7,460 bases of DNA. Source: an uncultured Burkholderiales bacterium. Lineage in GTDB: Bacteria; Pseudomonadota; Gammaproteobacteria; Burkholderiales; Burkholderiaceae_E. Every line of letters starts with the position of its first letter. The stretch's first letter is position 1. The notes beneath the pieces are model-generated. The model ran no database searches. It saw nothing but the letters and a program-made list of their open reading frames with translations, and was not told where the DNA came from. The translations under genes were made by a program, and so were the position numbers. The stretch is taken from assembly GCA_903923345.1 (NCBI GenBank), contig CAIXXI010000156.1:1-7460 (forward strand), given 5' to 3'. Of the stretch, positions 1 through 6,115 are shown in pieces.

Positions 1-378
1 CTCACCGATCGCCACATCGCGATTCCGGTCCAGGTGCAGCGCAACGGTCTCAGAGCCATTGCTTCAGGAAGCGGCCAGGTCGGGCGAATGGAACTGCGCT
101 ACCTGTCGGTCAATACTGACCTCAAGGAAGGCGACCTGGTCGTCACCTCCGGGCTGGACAGCGTGTACCCGCCAGGCCTGCCAGTCGGCAAGATCCTGAG
201 CGTCGATCGCAGCGGTGCCGGCAATTTCGCCCGAATCCTGGTCGAGCCGGTTGCCAAGGTTGACAACGGTCGCGTCATGCTCGTACTGATGACCGACACC
301 GGCGGCCTTCCGCCACCCCCACCCGCTGAAAACCCCGAGTCGCAGCGCGGCAAGCGGGCCGCCCCCCGACGCAACTGA
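1..378 (+). CDS. mreC: Rod shape-determining protein MreC, C-terminal part (5' end outside window)
   Basis: MreC is a bitopic inner-membrane protein whose periplasmic part forms filaments and activates the PBP2-RodA wall-synthesis pair. The reading frame is open from base 1 and encodes 125 residues before a TGA at 376-378; the N-terminal membrane helix, coiled coil and first beta domain lie to the left. What is visible is the second beta-barrel domain: a TDRHIAIPVQVQRNG strand region at the window edge, then MELRYL, NTDLKEGDLVVTSGLDSVYPPGLPVGKI and ARILVEPVAKVDNGRVMLVL, all typical of proteobacterial MreC. It ends in a tail of about 25 residues containing five consecutive prolines and many Arg/Lys, low in complexity and probably disordered. 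It is the first visible gene of the mreCD-mrdA-rodA run, 12 bases before mreD. A methionine codon at 34 is internal and not the start. The family call is firm from the motif wording. Confidence 0.95.
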   Translation, partial: LTDRHIAIPVQVQRNGLRAIASGSGQVGRMELRYLSVNTDLKEGDLVVTSGLDSVYPPGLPVGKILSVDRSGAGNFARILVEPVAKVDNGRVMLVLMTDTGGLPPPPPAENPESQRGKRAAPRRN

Positions 379-390
379 TGCCCGGAGCCC

Positions 391-909
391 ATGGTGCGAA
401 TGCCCGCTGAATACCTCCTGCTACCGGCCAACCGTGTGTTTATCTCGGTCTCGATCGGCCTGGCCCTGATGCTCAACATCATCCCCTGGGGCCGCACGAT
501 CGGGATACCGGATTTCGTCGCAATCGTGCTGGTCTTCTGGAACATTCATCAGCCTCGCATGGTCGGCATTGGCGTGGCCTTTCTGGTGGGCCTGATGATG
601 GATGTGCATGCCTCGGCCTTGTTGGGCGAACGCGCGCTGGCCTACAGTCTGCTGTCCTATGGGGCGATTGCCTTGCATCGCAGGGTGGTCTGGTTCGGTT
701 TTGGCGCCCAGATGCTGCACATCCTGCCGCTGTTCCTGCTGGCGCAGGCGGTCGTCGTGGCCGTGCGCATGGCGGTTGGCGGCCCCTTTCCCGGCTTGGG
801 CTATTTTCTCCAGAGCGTCTCATCGACCTTGATGTGGCCTCTGGCAGAACTCTTGCTGCTGCTGCCTCAACGGCGCGCGGTCAACCGGGACGATAACAGG
901 CCGATCTGA
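391..909 (+). CDS. mreD: Rod shape-determining membrane protein MreD
   Basis: MreD is a small polytopic inner-membrane protein that works with MreC and MreB in the elongasome; its biochemical activity is not established. The product is 172 residues, a little above the usual 160-170, and almost wholly hydrophobic, with about five membrane segments (roughly residues 15-33, 41-52, 57-75, 83-95 and 104-127) and a sixth near 140-160. The stretch PDFVAIVLVFWNIHQPRMVG, followed by GLMMDVHASALLGERALAYS, is the MreD family signature. It sits between mreC and mrdA as expected. The start is uncertain: ATG 391, GTG 394 and ATG 400 are all in frame. The only Shine-Dalgarno-like sequence, GGAG at 384-387, is 3, 6 and 12 bases from them, so GTG 394 has the best spacing; ATG 391 is listed as the longest form. 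The difference is at most three residues. Confidence 0.95.
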   Translation: MVRMPAEYLLLPANRVFISVSIGLALMLNIIPWGRTIGIPDFVAIVLVFWNIHQPRMVGIGVAFLVGLMMDVHASALLGERALAYSLLSYGAIALHRRVVWFGFGAQMLHILPLFLLAQAVVVAVRMAVGGPFPGLGYFLQSVSSTLMWPLAELLLLLPQRRAVNRDDNRPI

Positions 910-936
910 CCATGCCCTTCCCAGAGAACCCAAGCG

Positions 937-2898
937 ATGGTTGAAGTCGGCAATCCCGAGCGGGATATCCGCAGGCTGCGCTGGCGACTGGCCTTCGCGG
1001 CCAGTGCGGTGATCGCCCTGTTCGGGGTGATCGTTGCCCGTTTTGTCTGGCTGCAGGTCTATCAGCATGATGAATTTCATGCGCAGGCCGAAGACAACCG
1101 GATCGCGGTGGTGCCGGTCCCGCCTGCGCGCGGACTGATCTACGACCGCAACGGTGTGTTGCTGGCCGAGAATGTCTCTGCCTACACCCTCGAACTGGCA
1201 CCGCGGCAGATCAAGAATATCGAGGCGACCATCGACGGGCTTGCGCAACTCATCGAGATCGGCCCACGAGAACGCCGTCGCTTCAAGCGCCTGTACGACG
1301 ACACGAAAAATTCCGAATGGCTGCCGTTGAAGTCGAAGCTGACCGATGAGGAAGTCGCTCGAGTCGCGGCCAATCTGTATCGATTCGAAGGCGTCGATGT
1401 CAGAGCCCGGCTGTTTCGCAATTACCCCTTGGGTGATACCGCCTCGCATGTGATCGGGTACATCGGTCGAATCTCTCCGGAGGAAAAGCGAAAGCTCGAA
1501 GAGTCGGGTACGGCCTCGCAGTACGCGGGCAGCACCCACATGGGCAAGGTCGGCGTTGAGCTGAGCTACGAGGCGATCCTGAGGGGCGAGGCGGGGTTTG
1601 ACGAGGTCGAGGTTTCAGCAGGCGGTCGAGCGGTCCGATCCCTGTCTCGCAGCCCTGCACACACCGGCAGCAACCTGATGCTGTCGATCGACGTGCGACT
1701 GCAAAAGCTCGTCGAAGACTGGTATGGCAATCGGAAAGGCGCGCTGGTGGCGATCGAACCTGCCACCGGCGATGTGCTTGCATTCGTGTCCAAGCCCACC
1801 TACGACCCGAACCTGTTCATCGACGGCATCGACCCTCAGACCTGGCAGGCCTTGAACGAAGACCCCGCCAAGCCACTGCTCAATCGGCCGCTTCGGGGAA
1901 CCTATCCGCCAGGATCGACCTACAAGCCGTTCATGGCGCTCGCCGTCCTCGAAACCGGTACGCGCTCGCCGCAGACCACGATCTACGACCCGGGTTACTT
2001 CATGCTCGGCGGCCATCGCTTTCGAGATTCCAATCCGCGTGGCAACGGTGCCGTCGACCTCAAGAAGTCGATCGTCGTCTCGTCCGACACCTATTTCTAC
2101 GGCGCAGCCTATGAAATGGGAGTCGACCGGATTCATGACTTCATGAAGCCGTGGGGCTTCGGTCAGCTCACCGGCATTGATCTGTCCAATGAGGTCACCG
2201 GCATCCTGCCTTCTTCCGAATGGAAGATGAAGCGCTACAAGCTCAAATGGCTGCCTGGCGAGACGCCCTCCGTGGGTATCGGGCAGGGCTACAACACCTT
2301 CACCATGCTGCAGCTTGCCCAGGCCACCGCGATCCTGGCCAACGGTGGCAAGGTGATCAAGCCGCATGTGGTCAAGCAGATCCACAACCCCTCGAAGGGC
2401 TCCCGCACACCGACAGTCGTCGGGGAGAGCTACACCATCCCGCTCAAGCCGCAGTACCTCGCCCTGGTCAAGCAAGGCATGGTCGAGGTCAATCGCGTCG
2501 GTACCGGCCGCGTGGCCTTTGCCGGTGCGGAGTACGTGGCTGCCGGCAAGACCGGCACCGCGCAGGTGATCGGCATCAAGCAAAACGAGCGCTACGACGC
2601 GCGCCGCATCGCAGAACGCTTTCGAGATCACTCACTCTTCATGGCCTTTGCGCCGGTCGACAATCCCAAGGTCGCGCTTGCACTGATCGTCGAGAACGGT
2701 GGCTTCGGCGCCCAGGCAGCGGCGCCGATTGCCCGCAAGGTGTTCGATTACGTGCTGTTGGGCAAGCTGCCCAAGGACACCCGCTCGCCGCTCCAGGGTG
2801 TGCCCGAACTCAATGAGTCCGAGATGCGGGATGTGCCCGAGCACATGGAACCGGAACCGGTCGCTCCCGGCACTGCCGAGCAGGGAGGACGCAATTGA
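937..2898 (+). CDS. mrdA: Penicillin-binding protein 2 (peptidoglycan D,D-transpeptidase)
   Basis: PBP2 is the class B transpeptidase of the elongasome; it cross-links the glycan strands made by RodA in the periplasm and is a target of beta-lactams such as mecillinam. The product is 653 residues, about 20 longer than the E. coli protein. In order: a short cytoplasmic N-terminus; one membrane anchor at about 18-40; the pedestal/dimerisation region, beginning with the conserved RGLIYDRNG at 65-73; and the transpeptidase domain from about 260 to 605. Catalytic motifs are all present: STYK (nucleophile S327, K330), SSD (382-384, the SxN equivalent) and KTGT (538-541), plus GIGQG at 447-451. The last 45 residues are acidic and proline-rich and probably disordered. 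There are no cysteines anywhere in the protein. It lies 27 bases after mreD, and its TGA overlaps the rodA start. The upstream Shine-Dalgarno sequence is weak (GAGA at 924-927). Confidence 0.97.
   Translation: MVEVGNPERDIRRLRWRLAFAASAVIALFGVIVARFVWLQVYQHDEFHAQAEDNRIAVVPVPPARGLIYDRNGVLLAENVSAYTLELAPRQIKNIEATIDGLAQLIEIGPRERRRFKRLYDDTKNSEWLPLKSKLTDEEVARVAANLYRFEGVDVRARLFRNYPLGDTASHVIGYIGRISPEEKRKLEESGTASQYAGSTHMGKVGVELSYEAILRGEAGFDEVEVSAGGRAVRSLSRSPAHTGSNLMLSIDVRLQKLVEDWYGNRKGALVAIEPATGDVLAFVSKPTYDPNLFIDGIDPQTWQALNEDPAKPLLNRPLRGTYPPGSTYKPFMALAVLETGTRSPQTTIYDPGYFMLGGHRFRDSNPRGNGAVDLKKSIVVSSDTYFYGAAYEMGVDRIHDFMKPWGFGQLTGIDLSNEVTGILPSSEWKMKRYKLKWLPGETPSVGIGQGYNTFTMLQLAQATAILANGGKVIKPHVVKQIHNPSKGSRTPTVVGESYTIPLKPQYLALVKQGMVEVNRVGTGRVAFAGAEYVAAGKTGTAQVIGIKQNERYDARRIAERFRDHSLFMAFAPVDNPKVALALIVENGGFGAQAAAPIARKVFDYVLLGKLPKDTRSPLQGVPELNESEMRDVPEHMEPEPVAPGTAEQGGRN
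2882..2889 (+). promoter_or_regulatory. Strong ribosome binding site for rodA
   Basis: AGGGAGGA ends five bases before TTG 2895. This purine-rich sequence, inside the last codons of mrdA, is the best Shine-Dalgarno match seen in the window. It decides the rodA start: no ATG is available in frame until residues 30-31, which lie inside the first membrane helix. Confidence 0.75.
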
Positions 2899-4025
2899 GC
2901 CGTCTTGCGCCCGGTTCGCTGGACAAACCGACTCCCTTCGAGCTGATTCGTCCGTATGTCTTCGTGTTCGACCGCTCGCTGATGATGGCCCTGAGCGCCG
3001 TCGTGGTCATCAGCCTGGCAACGCAGTATTCAGCCGGATTCGACTTCCCGGGCCGGTTCGAAGGACATGTCCGAAACCTGTTGGTGGCCTTCGTCGTGAT
3101 GTGGGTCGCTGCGGCAACCCCGCCCTCCCTGCTGATGAAAATCGCCGTGCCAATCTATGCGGTGGGCGTTGCCCTGCTGCTCGCGGTGGCCCTGGTCGGC
3201 GTGACCAACAAGGGCGCGCAACGATGGCTCGACATCGGTCTCACGCGCATTCAACCGTCCGAGGTTCTGAAGCTCGCCACACCCTTGATGCTCGCCTGGT
3301 ATTTCCAGCAACGAGAAGGCACGCTGCGCTGGTATGACTTCATGATTGCCGCACTGCTGCTGCTCGTGCCGGTCGGTCTGATCATCAAGCAGCCCGACCT
3401 GGGAACCGCCATCCTGGTGCTCGCTGCAGGCGCCTATGTGATCTTTTTCGCCGGCTTGAGCTGGAAGGTGATCATCGGGCTGGGTGTGGCTGCAGTCGCC
3501 GCGCTACCCCTGATCTGGATGGGCATGCATGACTACCAGCGCCAACGGGTCTTAACACTGATCGACCCGACAGCAGACCCTTTGGGCAAGGGCTTTCACA
3601 TCATTCAGTCGACCATCGCGGTCGGATCAGGCGGCCTGTTCGGCAAAGGCTGGATGCAAGGCACCCAGACGCACCTGGAGTTCATCCCCGAGCGCACGAC
3701 CGACTTTATCCTGGCGGTCTTCTCAGAAGAATTCGGGCTCTTCGGTATCGCCATCCTGACGCTGCTCTACCTGGCAATCATCCTGCGCGGGCTGGTGATT
3801 GCCGGCAGCGGTGGATCGACGTTCGGGCGCCTGCTCGCCGGATCGATCACCCTGAGTTTTTTCACCTACTGCTTCGTCAACATGGGCATGGTGATCGGCA
3901 TCCTGCCCGTGGTCGGCGTGCCGCTGCCGTGGATGTCTTATGGCGGTACTGCGATGATGACGCTGGGGCTGGGCATGGGGATGCTGATGAGCATCCACCG
4001 ACACCGGACCCTGGTGCAGAGCTGA
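2895..4025 (+). CDS. rodA: Peptidoglycan glycosyltransferase RodA (SEDS family)
   Basis: RodA polymerises lipid II into glycan strands and acts as a complex with PBP2. The product is 376 residues, normal for the family, with about ten membrane helices. Family motifs in order: KGAQRWLDIG (106-115), QPSEVLKLA (120-128), KQPDLGTAILV (165-175), DYQRQRVLTLIDPTADPLG (213-231), IAVGSGGLFGKG (241-252), PERTTDFILAVFSEEFG (265-281) and GILPVVGVPLPWMSYGGT (335-352). D270 in the TTD segment matches by position the aspartate found essential in other RodA proteins. The start is TTG 2895, whose last two bases are the first two of the mrdA TGA (2896-2898); a strong Shine-Dalgarno sequence precedes it. Such an overlap suggests coupled translation, which would help keep the two partners in step. 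It is the last gene of the plus-strand operon. Confidence 0.97.
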   Translation: MSRLAPGSLDKPTPFELIRPYVFVFDRSLMMALSAVVVISLATQYSAGFDFPGRFEGHVRNLLVAFVVMWVAAATPPSLLMKIAVPIYAVGVALLLAVALVGVTNKGAQRWLDIGLTRIQPSEVLKLATPLMLAWYFQQREGTLRWYDFMIAALLLLVPVGLIIKQPDLGTAILVLAAGAYVIFFAGLSWKVIIGLGVAAVAALPLIWMGMHDYQRQRVLTLIDPTADPLGKGFHIIQSTIAVGSGGLFGKGWMQGTQTHLEFIPERTTDFILAVFSEEFGLFGIAILTLLYLAIILRGLVIAGSGGSTFGRLLAGSITLSFFTYCFVNMGMVIGILPVVGVPLPWMSYGGTAMMTLGLGMGMLMSIHRHRTLVQS

Positions 4026-4028
4026 GGC

Positions 4029-4042
4029 CGGCGCAATCGCCG
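4029..4042. terminator. Possible short hairpin between convergent genes
   Basis: CGGCG and CGCCG form a perfect five-pair GC stem around a CAAT loop, within the 36 bases between the rodA stop and the stop of the minus-strand oxidoreductase. The position suits a terminator shared by both transcripts. However, there is no run of T on either side, and the stem is short, so it is not a standard intrinsic terminator. It may be chance in GC-rich DNA. Confidence 0.22.
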
Positions 4043-4061
4043 ACCCCCCTCGAATGCCGAC

Positions 4062-5066
4062 TCAGTCCGGCCTGACCTGCAACAGGATCTTGCCGATGTG
4101 CTCGGAGCTTTCCATCAGGGCATGGGCCTGGGCGGCCTGGTCGAGCGGAAACACCTTGAAGATGGAGGGCAGCAAACGGCCCTGCTCGAGTTGCGGCCAG
4201 ATGTGGGTGCGCAGGTTTTGCGCAATGCCGGCTTTGTTGGCGGCCGAGCGCGGCCGCATGGTGGAGCCGGTGAAGGTCAGGCGCTTGATCATGATCGGCA
4301 TGAGGTCGATCTCGACCTTCGATGGCTGCAGAAATGCAATCTGCACCAACCGGCCTTCGACCTTGAGCAGCTTCAGATTCTTTTCGATGTAGGTCCCACC
4401 CACCATGTCGAGAATCAGGTCCACGCCCCGGCTGCCGGTGAGCTTCATCGTCTCTGCAACGAAGTCATGCCGCCGGTAATCAATGGCCGCATCGGCGCCA
4501 ACCGCCACACAGGCGGCTGCCTTTTCGGCGTTGCCGACCGTGCAGAACACGGTGGCGCCCCAGGCTTTGGCGATCTGAATGGCGGTCATGCCAATGCCTG
4601 ATGATCCACCGTGGATCAGCACGGTGTCGCCCTTGGCCAGTCGGCCGCCCTCGACCAGGTTGGCCCAGACGGTGAAATAGGTTTCGGGCAGCGCGCCAGC
4701 CTGCTGCATGCTCAGCCCGGCTGGTATGGGCAGCACCTGTCCGGTGGGCACCGCGACGTACTCGGCATAGGCCCCGCCATTGGCCAGGGCACACACCGCA
4801 TCACCCACCTTCCACTCGGTGACGCCCTGCCCGACTGCGGCGATGCGCCCGGAGACCTCGAGGCCCAGATAGGGCGAGGCGTCCTTCGGAGGCGGATACC
4901 GACCGGTTCGCTGCAGGCAGTCAGGCCGGTTCACGCCGGCGACCACCACTTCGATCAGCACCTCACCGGCGCCCAGCTCAGGCAACTCGCGTGTGGCTGG
5001 CACGAGCACCTCCGGGCCGCCGCCAATGCCGTGGTCGATGTATCGCATGGATGCAGGAAGGGTCAT
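4062..5066 (-). CDS. NAD(P)H:quinone oxidoreductase, PIG3/zeta-crystallin type (zinc-free MDR family)
   Basis: This is a medium-chain dehydrogenase/reductase of the quinone oxidoreductase branch, predicted to be cytoplasmic and to reduce quinones or other reactive carbonyls with NAD(P)H; the real substrate cannot be read from sequence. The product is 334 residues, close to the usual 325. Residues 1-125 form the GroES-like domain, with VNRPDCLQRTGRYPPP (45-60) and GLEVSGRIAAVGQGV (68-82), and lack the zinc-ligand pattern of alcohol dehydrogenases. The Rossmann domain has HGGSSGIG (152-159) for nucleotide binding. ETYFTVWANL (128-137) is characteristic of the PIG3 subgroup. AAGGACTTCGAG directly before the ATG gives AAGGA a 7-base spacing, which supports this start over the in-frame M7. 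Its ATG overlaps the stop of the upstream Gfo/Idh gene by four bases, so the two are probably co-translated. It converges on rodA. Confidence 0.9.
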   Translation of the reverse strand: MTLPASMRYIDHGIGGGPEVLVPATRELPELGAGEVLIEVVVAGVNRPDCLQRTGRYPPPKDASPYLGLEVSGRIAAVGQGVTEWKVGDAVCALANGGAYAEYVAVPTGQVLPIPAGLSMQQAGALPETYFTVWANLVEGGRLAKGDTVLIHGGSSGIGMTAIQIAKAWGATVFCTVGNAEKAAACVAVGADAAIDYRRHDFVAETMKLTGSRGVDLILDMVGGTYIEKNLKLLKVEGRLVQIAFLQPSKVEIDLMPIMIKRLTFTGSTMRPRSAANKAGIAQNLRTHIWPQLEQGRLLPSIFKVFPLDQAAQAHALMESSEHIGKILLQVRPD

Positions 5067-6046
5067 CTCGAAGTCCTTGTGGAAAGCATGTTTTCAATCA
5101 GAGTCTGGACGATCAGTGCGTCGGCAAAACTCGGCAGGCTGTGGGCCTCTCCGGACAGCATCGCGTGCAACTGATCAAGCTGGCGTTGATAGGTGGCCAG
5201 TCGGGGATCATCCGGCAAACCGGCCACCGGCTTGCCGTTGGGGGCGCTGGCATCGAGGCAATCGAGCCGATACCAGTCGGACAACCGAAGCTCGCTGCTC
5301 GAGCCGATGAATCGGGCCTCAACCAGATCGGGCGGTTGACCGCCGACCGAACCCGTGAGACTGACCGGAACACCCGCGCACGACAGCGTCGCTGAGAGGG
5401 AGGTCTCCGACAATTGAACCTGATGCTCAGAAGGGCCAAACACCGCCGCGCCGAGTAAATCCGGCTGACCGAAGATCCGATGCAGCAGATACACGAAATG
5501 CGACAGCACCTCTCGCGTGAACCCGCCCTGCTCGGCCTGTCGCAGCCAGGTGGCATCAGCCTGCCAGGCTCTGGGCCATTCGTGAAACCGGGTCCGGACC
5601 TCGATGGCCCGCACACCAAAAGCCGGGTCGCGCACCGTGCGTGCAATCGAATCAACCGCGGCAGATGAAGCGAATACGAAGTTGACTGCCTCGCGAACCC
5701 CTGCCCGACGAACCGCATCAACCAGTTCGGTGCCTTCCCGGATATCGACGGTAAGCGGCTTTTCGCAGAAAACCGCCTTGCCTGCGGCAAGCGCTGTTCG
5801 AACGGTCTGCGCGTGTGCAAGCGGCGGGACGGCGACATAGACGACGTCGACGTCCAGGCGCTCAATCGCTGATGTGACGCCCTGGCTCAAAGGTAATCCG
5901 GGGAATGCAGTCGCGGCAGCGGCTCGGGCTGATGCAGACAGGTCCCAGGCAGAAACGATCTGGATGCCTCGGCTGACAGCGGCCTGTTCGAGCATGCGAC
6001 GCCCGACCACCCCCAGCCCGATCACTGCCATCCCGTAACGCTTCAT
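5063..6046 (-). CDS. Gfo/Idh/MocA-family NAD(P)-dependent oxidoreductase
   Basis: Members of this family oxidise or reduce sugars, inositols and related carbonyl compounds with NAD(P); the substrate here is unknown. Counting from ATG 6046 the product is 327 residues. The N-terminal Rossmann fold starts almost at once with MAVIGLGVVG (GxGxxG at 10-15), an acidic residue after the second strand (D35), VVYVAVPPLAH (68-78) and the family hallmark CEKPL (94-98; K97 is the usual catalytic lysine). The second helix-beta domain starts near 120. The usual GG...D.G.H segment reads GGFTREVLSHFVYLL (174-188): H183 is kept but E179 stands where Asp is common. A GTG at 6061 would add five residues, but GAGGT at 6055-6059 is eight bases from ATG 6046 and the fold begins at that ATG, so the shorter form is preferred. 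The gene overlaps the quinone oxidoreductase gene by ATGA. Confidence 0.88.
   Translation of the reverse strand: MKRYGMAVIGLGVVGRRMLEQAAVSRGIQIVSAWDLSASARAAAATAFPGLPLSQGVTSAIERLDVDVVYVAVPPLAHAQTVRTALAAGKAVFCEKPLTVDIREGTELVDAVRRAGVREAVNFVFASSAAVDSIARTVRDPAFGVRAIEVRTRFHEWPRAWQADATWLRQAEQGGFTREVLSHFVYLLHRIFGQPDLLGAAVFGPSEHQVQLSETSLSATLSCAGVPVSLTGSVGGQPPDLVEARFIGSSSELRLSDWYRLDCLDASAPNGKPVAGLPDDPRLATYQRQLDQLHAMLSGEAHSLPSFADALIVQTLIENMLSTRTSR
5074..5078 (-). promoter_or_regulatory. Ribosome binding site for the quinone oxidoreductase gene
   Basis: On the minus strand AAGGA lies seven bases before ATG 5066. It sits inside the last codons of the Gfo/Idh gene and supports the overlapping ATGA arrangement as the real start. 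Confidence 0.6.
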
Positions 6047-6054
6047 CGCACCTG

Positions 6055-6059
6055 ACCTC
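6055..6059 (-). promoter_or_regulatory. Ribosome binding site for the Gfo/Idh gene, deciding its start
   Basis: GAGGT on the minus strand is eight bases before ATG 6046. The alternative GTG at 6061 has only TAAGG about 14 bases upstream, too far for good initiation. This favours the 327-residue form. Confidence 0.55.
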
Positions 6060-6093
6060 ACCCGACCAGAGCGAACCTTACCGCAAGTGCGAA

Positions 6094-6112
6094 CCCCTGC
6101 AGCGCAGCGGGG
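6094..6112. other. Imperfect GC hairpin between livM and the Gfo/Idh gene
   Basis: CCCCTGC pairs with GCAG-C-GGG around a three-base AGC loop, giving seven pairs with one bulged C. It begins a few bases after the livM stop on the minus strand. No T run follows in the livM direction, so full termination is unlikely; it could be an mRNA 3'-end stabiliser, a weak attenuator or chance. The rest of the livM to Gfo/Idh gap (6047-6115) holds a small CGCA-AG-TGCG dyad at 6082-6091 and no convincing -35/-10 pair. Confidence 0.25.
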
Positions 6113-6115
6113 CGG

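Noticed and set aside
820..1539. A 239-codon minus-strand frame across the mreD/mrdA junction
   Set aside because: It is antisense to two confirmed genes, with no motif and no fitting neighbour or ribosome site; treated as a composition artefact.
1615..2631. A 338-codon open frame on the minus strand, antisense to mrdA
   Set aside because: It lies wholly inside the well-supported PBP2 gene, its translation shows no recognisable motif or fold pattern, and long antisense frames are expected in GC-rich coding DNA.
2220..2816. A 198-codon plus-strand frame inside mrdA
   Set aside because: It overlaps the transpeptidase domain in another frame, and its translation is rich in Arg, Gln and Gly with no domain; it is a frame shadow of mrdA.
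4098..4601. Plus-strand frames antisense to the quinone oxidoreductase gene
   Set aside because: The minus-strand product has a complete MDR-family sequence; the opposite frames are rich in His, Arg and Gly and match nothing recognisable.
6082..6091. CGCA-AG-TGCG dyad before the Gfo/Idh gene, considered as an operator
   Set aside because: The arms are only four bases and no promoter could be placed around it; too short to support a binding site.
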